DNA from: Coriobacteriales bacterium
Lineage (GTDB): Bacteria; Actinomycetota; Coriobacteriia; Coriobacteriales; UBA8131
Length of the DNA stretch: 5,090 nt
Assembly: GCA_031267175.1 (NCBI GenBank)
Contig: JAIRZP010000044.1
Span: 1 to 5,090 of the forward strand
Direction of reading: 5' to 3'
The position numbers were made by a program, and so were the translations under genes. How positions within the stretch are numbered: the first letter of the stretch is position 1; the number at the start of each line of letters is the position of its first letter. The notes under the pieces are model-generated. The model saw only the letters and a program-made list of their open reading frames with translations, did not search any database and had not been told where the DNA came from. This document shows positions 1 through 5,090 of the stretch, piece after piece.

Positions 1-1202
1 CCGTGGAGGACATCGTGGATCTCATCCATGTGTCGGCGGGCTCCTACCAATTTGGCTTTGACGTCACGCACCCCTCGATGTTCAAGGACCACGGCCTCAA
101 CGTCTATCTCGCCGAGGAAATCAAGAAGCACGTGAGCGTTCCCGTTGCCACCATCGGGGCGCTGTCCGATCCCGACCAGATGGAGGAGATCCTCCGGTCA
201 GGCAAGGCCGACATCGTGTATATGGCGCGCGGCATGCTCGCAGATCCGGAGTTTGCCAACAAAGTCATGGCAAACCGGGCCGATGAATGCATCCGCTGCC
301 TGCGTTGCTACGTGTGCATGGCCGAGCGGCCCATCACCCAGACGCGAAGGTGCGCCATCAACCCGCGCGTAGGGCGCGAGCACGAGACGATGTATATCGG
401 CCCCGCCCAGCATTCCCGCAAGGTCATGGTAGCCGGCGGAGGCATTGCCGGGATGGTTGCCGCTGTGACGGCCGCAGACCGGGGACACAGTGTTGTGCTC
501 TGTGAGAAGAGCGACACCCTGGGCGGCATTCTTTTGAGCGAGCAGGCCCTGCCCTTCAAATACGATATGTATCTGCTGGGGCGGAGCTATGCCCTCCTCA
601 TGGAGAGAAAGGGTGTCGAGGTGCGCCTGAACACCGAGGTCACGGCTGAGTATGCCGAGGCAGAGGGCGCAGACGCGCTCATAGTGGCCGTGGGTTCCGA
701 GCCTATCATCCCCCCGCTGCCAGGCATCGACGGTGAGCAGATCATCATTGTCAACGACTACTACCTGAATAAGGACGCCGTAGGTCAGAAGGTCGTGGTT
801 CTCGGCGGAGGCCTCTCGGGGAGCGAGTGTGCTTTGCATCTGAGGCAGGAGGGCAGGGACGTCACCCTTGTCGAGATGCGCGAGGAGATGGCCCTGGACG
901 CAAACATCCGCAACCGCCCCATCCTGCTTGCCGAGCTGGCAAAGGCCGAGGTCGCCCAGCGGCCCTCCTGCAGGGGAGTCGAGATAACGCCTGAGGGCCT
1001 CGTGTGTGAGGACGAGGCTGGCAACCGGCAGCTGCTGGAGGCCGACACCGTCATCATTGCCGTAGGTCAGCGGCCGCGCTCGGCAGCGGTAGACACGCTG
1101 CGCGACGCGGCCCCCTTTGTGCGTGTCATCGGCGATGCCGTGCGGGCCTCCACCATCACCAACGCGGTCTACGAGGGTTTCTACGCGGCGCTGGATGTGT
1201 AG
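1..1202 (+). CDS. NADH:flavin oxidoreductase / 2,4-dienoyl-CoA reductase-type Fe-S flavoenzyme (5'-partial)
   Basis: This is the C-terminal ~399 residues of an old-yellow-enzyme family reductase with an added NAD(P)/FAD half (FadH, trimethylamine dehydrogenase and BaiCD/BaiH-like architecture). The reading frame is open to the left edge. The GTG at base 3 is not a credible start, because full-length members have roughly 640-680 residues and most of the N-terminal FMN barrel is absent. Counting from base 3, residues 1-90 are the end of the TIM barrel (VATIGAL, ADIVYMARGMLADP). Residues 96-117 hold the 4Fe-4S cysteines C96, C99, C102 and C117 (RRCAINP), with an extra C105. GGGIAG (145-150) and GGGLSG (268-273) are the two dinucleotide-binding folds, and VIGDAV (375-380) is the C-terminal FAD contact. 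The family takes hydride from NAD(P)H through FAD and the cluster to FMN and reduces activated C=C bonds in the cytoplasm. The substrate cannot be read from this fragment. The gene is convergent with the flavoprotein at 1339-3309. I am sure of the family but not of the substrate. Confidence 0.93.
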   Translation, partial: VEDIVDLIHVSAGSYQFGFDVTHPSMFKDHGLNVYLAEEIKKHVSVPVATIGALSDPDQMEEILRSGKADIVYMARGMLADPEFANKVMANRADECIRCLRCYVCMAERPITQTRRCAINPRVGREHETMYIGPAQHSRKVMVAGGGIAGMVAAVTAADRGHSVVLCEKSDTLGGILLSEQALPFKYDMYLLGRSYALLMERKGVEVRLNTEVTAEYAEAEGADALIVAVGSEPIIPPLPGIDGEQIIIVNDYYLNKDAVGQKVVVLGGGLSGSECALHLRQEGRDVTLVEMREEMALDANIRNRPILLAELAKAEVAQRPSCRGVEITPEGLVCEDEAGNRQLLEADTVIIAVGQRPRSAAVDTLRDAAPFVRVIGDAVRASTITNAVYEGFYAALDV

Positions 1203-1316
1203 GGAGGCACTGATTTATCCCGTGCCTGACATTTCACGTCTTGGAGCCCCGTGAAACTGAAAGGAGCGAGGCGACAGAGTTTCACGGGGCGAAAAGCAGC
1301 TAATCGGTGCCTCCCT
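1201..1316. repeat. Nested inverted-repeat element between convergent genes
   Basis: An outer imperfect inverted repeat pairs 1201-1215 (AGGGAGGCACTGATT) with 1302-1316 (AATCGGTGCCTCCCT). That is 14 of 15 matches, and the single mismatch would be a G-U pair in + strand RNA. Inside it lies a perfect 13-bp inverted repeat, 1246-1258 with 1278-1290. Shorter competing pairings also exist: AGGCAC (1205-1210) with GTGCCT (1222-1227), and TTTCACG (1232-1238) with CGTGAAA (1250-1256). The element begins on the last two bases of the upstream stop codon and fills most of the gap between two convergent genes. It could be a bidirectional terminator, a REP/MITE-like palindromic element, or both. No gene is visible inside it. 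Confidence 0.75.
1246..1290. terminator. Candidate bidirectional terminator hairpin
   Basis: A perfect 13-bp stem (GCCCCGTGAAACT at 1246-1258, complement at 1278-1290) with a 19-nt loop lies 43 bases after the stop of the left gene and about 50 bases beyond the stop of the converging flavoprotein gene. The position suits a shared terminator. There is no clear T-tract after either arm in either direction, so it is not a textbook intrinsic terminator. It may act as an mRNA 3'-end stabiliser or work with Rho. Confidence 0.4.
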
Positions 1317-1338
1317 TATAATTCAGCCTACATGTCTC

Positions 1339-3309
1339 TTACAGCGCAGCCATGATCTTGCCCGCCACGCGCCCGTGGGTCATGGCCATGCCCATGGAGT
1401 TGCCGGCGCTGGGGGTGGAATACCCCATGCCGTAGCGCTGCCCCAGAGTGTTGCCGGCGGCGTAGAGACCCTTGATGGGGCCGGAGCGGTCGGCCTTCAT
1501 GACGTTGAGCTGGTCATCGGTCAGAAGTCCCGCGAGGGTCACCAACCCGGCGGAGGTGGTGCCAGCGTTTTGGGTGACAGACCCGTAGAACGGTGCGGTG
1601 TTAATGGGTATCATGAGCGGATCGTCCTTGTTAAAGTCGTCGTCATGACCCTTGGCGCAGAGTTCGTTATAGCGTTCGATGTTCTGGAGCGCCGTCTGCA
1701 ATGCCACGCCGCTGTAGCCGAGATAGCCGAGCAGCTCTTCAAGCGTGTTGGCGGCCCAGACATTAGGGCCTGCGGCAAACGGGCCGGCGGGAGCGGGCTC
1801 CTCCTCGCCGCCTTCATCCGCAGGTGCCTCCTCGTCGTCTGCGGGAGCACCAAAGCTGATGGGATAGGTGGACTCACCCACGTTAATGATGCCGATGGAG
1901 GTGACGATGCCGCCCTCGGGCCCCGGCTGGACGTTTTTCATGTCCGCCTCCATCGTGTCCATGATGGGAGGATAGCCCCAGTTGGGCGCACCGTGGTCGA
2001 GGCCGGCTCCCTGGACGGTTCTCATGAAGTTGGCATCGGTAATGGAGGCGATAAGGCCGAGCGGTTGGCGCAGGCAGGCGCTTGAGGAGAGTTGGGCCAT
2101 GGCCTCGTTCATGAAACGTTTGCCGCTATTGTTCAGGGTCAGGAAGGCCGAGGTACCCCAGGGGCCGGGGGTGCCGCCCATGGTGTTCATGGAGGGGCGC
2201 GGGTGTGGCTCTATGGCCCCGCCTGCCCAACAGCCGAGCTTATGACCCATGCCGTCACGACCAGGCCCGCCCAGCGAGCCGCGATCCTCACCTACACGGG
2301 TGCCCCACTCTGCCACGTCATCGAGCAGGTTGTAGACCATATCGGGGTTGGAAGAGAAGTCGCCGGTGGCGAGCAGCACGCCCTTGGCAGCGTTGAGCTT
2401 GAGGTAGGTGCCTTCCGGACCCTCCGCATAAGCACCAGTGACTTCGTTGCCTTCCCCGATAAGGGCAGCGGCCTTGTGCTCCCAGTACCAGGTGGCACCG
2501 AGGCGTTCGGCCTCACGCATGACATAGGTCTCAATCTCGGTGAGACGGGTCATGTCAGGGCGATTCTCAATCAGGGGCACGGGGTTGGTGGTGCCGATGG
2601 TCTGCATCGTGGTGGCCCATGCCTTGTAACCGGACTGCTCGATGGGGTAGTCGCTGCCATTGGGCTTGCCGTAGGCAATCTGCACGATGAACTCACCGGC
2701 TGCGTAGTCGAGCATGTTGCTGGTGTCGGGCACCAGCGCAACCATGTTGTCGAGCATCTCGCCCGAGTTTTCCACAAAGAGCTTGACGATAGGTGGCGAG
2801 ACGCGCCCGAGTCCGCGACGGACGTACTCGGCTACGATTTCGCCGGTGTCGTAGGGTCCAAAGCCCAGGTTTATCATGAACTGGGAGTTGTAACTGCAGA
2901 TGTCGTCGCCAAAATAGTTGTAGTCGTGGCTGTTCTGTGCCTCAATAACCGCGACGCTCGCACCGGCTTGGGCGGCAGAAAGCGCGGCCTGCGTGCCCAC
3001 GTGACCGCCGCCGAGGATGACGATGTCCACGTCAACGGTCTCATATACGTTTGCCTCATCAATGCTCGGAGGGGCACCCAGCCAGTCCTCAGGACAGATG
3101 GCCCCGCCAATGGTGCCGCTGACCGCGTTGCTTGCCCCTCCGCCGGAGCTGCCACTGTCTGCGGCCGCCGTGCTGCTACCGGTTGAAGGCGAACACGCTG
3201 CCAGTGCCCCAGCGGTTACCGCCGCAGCACCGGTTATCGCTGCTCCCTTGAGAAAACCGCGCCGGTCCAGGGTGCCTTCGTGTTCTTCGTGCCTCTGCTT
3301 CTTGCTCAT
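1339..3309 (-). CDS. Tat-exported FAD-dependent reductase (fumarate reductase/KstD flavoprotein superfamily)
   Basis: A 656-residue flavoprotein, probably a membrane-anchored extracytoplasmic reductase of an organic electron acceptor. The start ATG (3307-3309) has a good Shine-Dalgarno, AAGGAG at 3317-3322, 7 bases upstream. Residues 15-21 (DRRGFLK) form a twin-arginine motif, followed by an Ala-rich segment and the lipobox LAAC with Cys39, so it looks like a Tat lipoprotein. A Ser/Gly/Ala linker follows (40-70), then CPEDWLG (72-78), a segment I associate with coriobacterial members. The FAD fold is GGGHVG at 100-105 with E123 closing the fold; ATGDF lies at 314-318. HP (369-370) and GKRFMNE (396-402) match conserved superfamily positions. 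The C-terminal FAD motif is GLYAAGN (614-620) to GRVAG (646-650). An acidic Glu/Asp/Ala/Pro tract (490-509) looks like an insertion. There is no CxxCH haem motif and no covalent-FMN domain. The Arg of the fumarate/succinate motif NRLGGN aligns with Pro633, so fumarate is an unlikely substrate. The substrate is unknown. Confidence 0.9.
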   Translation of the reverse strand: MSKKQRHEEHEGTLDRRGFLKGAAITGAAAVTAGALAACSPSTGSSTAAADSGSSGGGASNAVSGTIGGAICPEDWLGAPPSIDEANVYETVDVDIVILGGGHVGTQAALSAAQAGASVAVIEAQNSHDYNYFGDDICSYNSQFMINLGFGPYDTGEIVAEYVRRGLGRVSPPIVKLFVENSGEMLDNMVALVPDTSNMLDYAAGEFIVQIAYGKPNGSDYPIEQSGYKAWATTMQTIGTTNPVPLIENRPDMTRLTEIETYVMREAERLGATWYWEHKAAALIGEGNEVTGAYAEGPEGTYLKLNAAKGVLLATGDFSSNPDMVYNLLDDVAEWGTRVGEDRGSLGGPGRDGMGHKLGCWAGGAIEPHPRPSMNTMGGTPGPWGTSAFLTLNNSGKRFMNEAMAQLSSSACLRQPLGLIASITDANFMRTVQGAGLDHGAPNWGYPPIMDTMEADMKNVQPGPEGGIVTSIGIINVGESTYPISFGAPADDEEAPADEGGEEEPAPAGPFAAGPNVWAANTLEELLGYLGYSGVALQTALQNIERYNELCAKGHDDDFNKDDPLMIPINTAPFYGSVTQNAGTTSAGLVTLAGLLTDDQLNVMKADRSGPIKGLYAAGNTLGQRYGMGYSTPSAGNSMGMAMTHGRVAGKIMAAL

Positions 3310-3316
3310 GATGCTT

Positions 3317-3322
3317 CTCCTT
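3317..3322 (-). promoter_or_regulatory. Ribosome binding site of the Tat flavoprotein gene
   Basis: AAGGAG read on the - strand, 7 bases before the ATG at 3309. It fixes the start of the flavoprotein. The resulting protein begins with a normal Tat n-region of about 15 residues before the RR motif. Confidence 0.75.
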
Positions 3323-3336
3323 CTTTCTCGGATTTT

Positions 3337-3357
3337 TGCATTTCAAAGAGAAATGCA
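3337..3357. promoter_or_regulatory. 8-bp inverted repeat in the flavoprotein 5' region (possible operator or leader hairpin)
   Basis: TGCATTTC (3337-3344) and GAAATGCA (3350-3357) form a perfect 8-bp inverted repeat with a 5-base loop, ending 27 bases upstream of the start codon and 14 bases upstream of the Shine-Dalgarno. It could be a regulator-binding dyad, or a leader hairpin affecting translation or stability. The surrounding bases are A/T-rich compared with the genes. I found no convincing -35/-10 pair placed well relative to it. Confidence 0.45.
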
Positions 3358-3416
3358 CAGATAAAGAAAGCATAAGAAAGGTGTGAGAAGAGCACATCAC
3401 CACAACACGGTGGAAG

Positions 3417-3479
3417 AGCACTGCCGACTATCACCGCTCAGGGGTGATACTGCGATTTTACGTTCAGGACGCCAGTGCT
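3417..3479. promoter_or_regulatory. Nested inverted repeats between luxR-type gene and flavoprotein gene
   Basis: The inner dyad is TATCACC (3429-3435) with GGTGATA (3443-3449), perfect over 7 bp with a 7-base centre. It is enclosed by a second inverted repeat, 3417-3426 with 3470-3479, matching at 9 of 10 positions (AGCACTG/CAGTGCT perfect). The inner dyad is about 120-140 bases upstream of the flavoprotein start and about 60 bases past the regulator's stop. On the - strand a -10-like TAAAAT (3460 to 3455) lies just upstream of the inner dyad, without a good -35. The site could be an operator for the neighbouring LuxR-type protein, or an intercistronic terminator/attenuator. The sequence alone does not decide. 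Confidence 0.45.
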
Positions 3480-3507
3480 ATCTGTTGGTGTACGATTTCG
3501 CTGAGAA

Positions 3508-4881
3508 TTACTTCTCCTGTCCCTGCAGCAGGGCAAGCAGTTCCTCTCGGCTCCCTGTGCCTGTTTTGGTGTAGATGTGCGAGAGGTGTGTCTTGACGGT
3601 GTTCTTGGAGATGAAGAGTGTGCGCTCAACATAGGCGCTGTTATGCCCCTGGATCCAGATATGGAGGATCTCGCATTCGCGCGGCGAGAGCGCGTAGTCG
3701 CTACAGATCTGCTCAACTCGCTCATCATGGCCTGGTGCTTCAGCTGCGCCATCGAACTCCTCAACGGCCAGCGTCAGTCTCTGGCCCAGCAATACGAGGA
3801 CGGCAGCTATGAGCATGAGCAGAAGGACGACGGCCAGCACGAGGGTATTGCCAGCCGTGATAACCGTTATCGCCTGCCCAATCAGCGTGCCCACGAATTC
3901 AAAGACAGTAAGGAGCGCTATGCAAAAAACGAGCGGCACGCGTTTTTCAAGCGTCGTCTTGACGAGGAACAGCAACACGAGGGTTCGGATGAGTCTTGTG
4001 CCAACAGAGGCAATAAAGTAGGGGATGTCTGGAGGTATTGCGTCGGAAAACAGCAGCAGGAGCGCGGCCAGGGCAAGCGCGGGAATAGCGATGTAAAACG
4101 CGAGTATGGTAGTGCTCCGATACGCGGGCAGTGCGATGAAGCCCACGATGATGAAGGGCACGGCCTCAAGCATGAAGGTAAGGATGAATGAGCCCACCGG
4201 GCCTAAGTTGGAGAGTTCCAGCAACTGCAGGGTCTTTACCGCTCCAAAGGTAAAGCTGATTATTCCGACGACAATGATAAGCCTCAGGGGAACGGCAGCC
4301 AGAAGCTCTTTGATTGAGGGTCGCGAGGCCGAGCTCGGATACGACACGAGGACCTCACTGGCTACGGGCCGCAAACAGATAACTGCGGCGAGGGGTAGCA
4401 GGACGGTGGCACAGATGGCCGGGTAAACAGGTAGCCACGAGATAAGGCCAGACAGTACGAGGCCCAGCACGGTGCCAATGATAAGGTACAGAAGCGTGCC
4501 TTGCACCCCTGCGGTGGAAAGCATCTCATACCAGGCAATCGCAAGCCAGAGGCCTGCCGTGGCACCGCCAACCATACAGAGAATAAAGACGAAGTCAGGC
4601 AAGAGTCCCGCACTCGTCATGGGAATGGCCGCAGTTGCCAGGGCTCCGAGGATGCCGGCTATATAAAGCGATTCCCGCCGCTGTAGCAAAGGAGTCAACC
4701 GCGTTGCCAGAACAACAAGCAGGAGCCCCAGCGCGACATTGGTAAACGTAGAAAAGAGATGGGCAATCTCCAGCGACACCAGGGCACGGGGCGGCAGAAG
4801 CAAAAAGCTGTCCGAGTACAGCAGGACATACCACGCCGCCATGCATATAAAACCCAGATAGTATCGCGCTGGTTTACCCAT
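3508..4881 (-). CDS. Membrane-embedded LuxR-family transcriptional regulator (12 TM helices + C-terminal HTH)
   Basis: A 457-residue one-component regulator. Residues ~8-366 form about twelve hydrophobic helices (for example 8-29, 42-60, 71-88, 96-117, 129-149, 153-170, 199-214, 228-251, 257-279, 286-308, 315-340 and 346-366), like a transporter-derived sensor. A charged linker (~371-396) leads to a LuxR/GerE helix-turn-helix at ~397-452: LSPRECEIL, the recognition region ISKNTVKTHLSHIYTKTGTGSREEL, and a final LLALL. Proteins of this build are common in Eggerthellaceae next to reductase genes and are thought to respond to the substrate of the neighbour. The start at 4881 is preferred over an in-frame ATG at 4944. 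It has a strong purine-rich Shine-Dalgarno (4887-4894), and the protein then begins MGKPARYYLG directly before the first helix; the longer version adds 21 residues with no good ribosome site. The flavoprotein gene follows on the same strand after 198 bases. The ligand is unknown, and the DNA target is inferred only from position. Confidence 0.92.
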   Translation of the reverse strand: MGKPARYYLGFICMAAWYVLLYSDSFLLLPPRALVSLEIAHLFSTFTNVALGLLLVVLATRLTPLLQRRESLYIAGILGALATAAIPMTSAGLLPDFVFILCMVGGATAGLWLAIAWYEMLSTAGVQGTLLYLIIGTVLGLVLSGLISWLPVYPAICATVLLPLAAVICLRPVASEVLVSYPSSASRPSIKELLAAVPLRLIIVVGIISFTFGAVKTLQLLELSNLGPVGSFILTFMLEAVPFIIVGFIALPAYRSTTILAFYIAIPALALAALLLLFSDAIPPDIPYFIASVGTRLIRTLVLLFLVKTTLEKRVPLVFCIALLTVFEFVGTLIGQAITVITAGNTLVLAVVLLLMLIAAVLVLLGQRLTLAVEEFDGAAEAPGHDERVEQICSDYALSPRECEILHIWIQGHNSAYVERTLFISKNTVKTHLSHIYTKTGTGSREELLALLQGQEK

Positions 4882-4886
4882 AGGTG

Positions 4887-4894
4887 CCTCTCCC
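4887..4894 (-). promoter_or_regulatory. Ribosome binding site deciding the luxR-type start
   Basis: On the - strand the run GGGAGAGG lies 5 bases before the ATG at 4881, within a longer purine stretch extending to 4900. The alternative ATG at 4944 has only a weak GGGTG nearby, so the shorter protein is preferred. Confidence 0.65.
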
Positions 4895-4955
4895 TTCCTT
4901 AGGTAATGATACCACTGAGTGTGGGGAGAGGCCAAAGCCAACATACACCCAGATT

Positions 4956-4985
4956 GTTATAGAAAGCCCTGCTCGTGGTTCTCAG
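4956..4985 (-). promoter_or_regulatory. Candidate sigma-70-type promoter of the luxR-type gene
   Basis: Read on the - strand, CTGAGA (4985 to 4980, 4 of 6 matches to TTGACA), an 18-base spacer, then TATAAC (4961 to 4956, 5 of 6 matches to TATAAT). Transcription would begin near 4949, giving an untranslated leader of about 68 bases. The -10 is good and the -35 is weak, as expected for a regulated promoter. It lies about 48 bases beyond the end of the CRISPR repeat. This start would also leave the ATG at 4944 with almost no leader, which fits the choice of 4881. Confidence 0.4.
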
Positions 4986-5033
4986 TTCACACACTAGGAA
5001 TGCTGGGGTTCAGACGAGCGTTCTCCGTGCCAG

Positions 5034-5090
5034 ATTTCAATCCACGCTCCCCGGGTGGGGAGCGACAACCCTCGCTTGACATTAAGATAG
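5034..5090 (-). CRISPR. Type I-C-like CRISPR repeat and partial spacer (leader-distal end of an array)
   Basis: Bases 5034-5066 (33 nt) read, on the - strand, GTCGCTCCCC at the 5' end and GTGGATTGAAAT at the 3' end. This is the characteristic form of subtype I-C repeats, with a perfect 8-bp palindrome (5045-5052 with 5057-5064) around a 4-base loop. Bases 5067-5090 would be the first 24 bases of a spacer cut by the window edge. The ATTGAAAT handle points left, so the array is transcribed right to left and its leader lies beyond the right edge. No second repeat lies one spacer-length to the left (4967-4999), so this is the terminal repeat. Only one copy is visible, so array status rests on recognising the repeat. 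No cas gene is in the window. Confidence 0.85.

Noticed and set aside
1375..2085. + strand open frame of 236 codons opposite the flavoprotein gene
   Set aside because: Its Gly/His/Val/Ala-rich composition mirrors the antisense of the real gene, and it has no motif.
2092..3186. Long + strand open frame of 364 codons opposite the flavoprotein gene
   Set aside because: It is a by-product of GC-rich codon bias opposite a well-supported gene. It shows no recognisable domain, and the opposite strand carries clear Tat, FAD and lipobox motifs.
3176..3421. - strand 81-codon frame overlapping the flavoprotein start
   Set aside because: It overlaps the Tat signal in another frame. The ribosome site at 3317-3322 clearly serves the flavoprotein ATG.
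3383..3574. + strand 63-codon frame in and beside the intergenic gap
   Set aside because: It has no ribosome site or recognisable motif, and its second half is antisense to the luxR-type HTH.
3577..4191. + strand open frame of 204 codons opposite the luxR-type gene
   Set aside because: The highly charged, low-complexity product is the antisense of hydrophobic membrane helices. The - strand HTH and helices are convincing.
4883..4900. GGTGCCTC followed by CCCTT near the luxR-type ribosome site, resembling the outer arm of the 1201-1316 element
   Set aside because: The similarity is short and interrupted, lies in a purine-rich ribosome site, and has no partner arm; not evidence for a second copy.
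4882..4944. Longer luxR-type start adding 21 residues
   Set aside because: It has no good Shine-Dalgarno, the added residues are not membrane-like, and the candidate promoter would start transcription almost at this ATG. The start at 4881 has a strong site.
4967..4999. Possible degenerate CRISPR repeat one spacer-length left of 5034
   Set aside because: Compared by eye with the 33-base repeat there is no meaningful match, so 5034-5066 is taken as the terminal repeat.
4971..5019. Inverted repeat GCTCGT/ACGAGC upstream of the luxR-type gene
   Set aside because: Only 6 bp with a 37-base loop and no extension; expected by chance.

Overview
The window looks like a chromosomal segment of a gut-type actinobacterium of the class Coriobacteriia, most likely family Eggerthellaceae (Eggerthella, Gordonibacter, Adlercreutzia, Slackia and relatives). 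This rests on recognised protein architectures, not on a database search. The key one is a Tat-exported, single-domain flavoprotein with a CPxDWLG segment before its FAD fold, sitting beside a 12-helix membrane protein that ends in a LuxR-type helix-turn-helix. That pairing is expanded many-fold in these genomes. The DNA is GC-rich, and coding is dense.

Layout from left to right: (1) on the + strand, the C-terminal ~400 residues of an old-yellow-enzyme/2,4-dienoyl-CoA-reductase-type iron-sulfur flavoenzyme whose N-terminus lies beyond the left edge; (2) a 136-base convergent intergenic gap almost filled by nested inverted repeats (1201-1316); (3) on the - strand, a 656-residue Tat-signal/lipobox FAD-dependent reductase of the fumarate-reductase/KstD flavoprotein superfamily; (4) a 198-base gap holding two sets of inverted repeats that could be operator or attenuator structures; (5) on the - strand, a 457-residue membrane-embedded LuxR-family regulator; (6) a ~150-base upstream region with a candidate promoter; (7) at the extreme right edge, one type I-C-like CRISPR repeat plus the start of a spacer, read on the - strand, so this is the leader-distal end of an array whose body lies to the right.

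Working model (inference): the membrane LuxR protein senses a small molecule at or in the membrane and controls the adjacent exported flavoprotein, which reduces an unidentified organic electron acceptor outside the membrane. The flavoprotein has no haem or covalent-FMN domain of its own, so its electrons must come from a separate carrier. The cytoplasmic Fe-S flavoenzyme on the left is another reductase for unsaturated compounds, but it is convergent and need not be co-regulated. The CRISPR end is the only defence-related element seen; no cas gene lies in the window.
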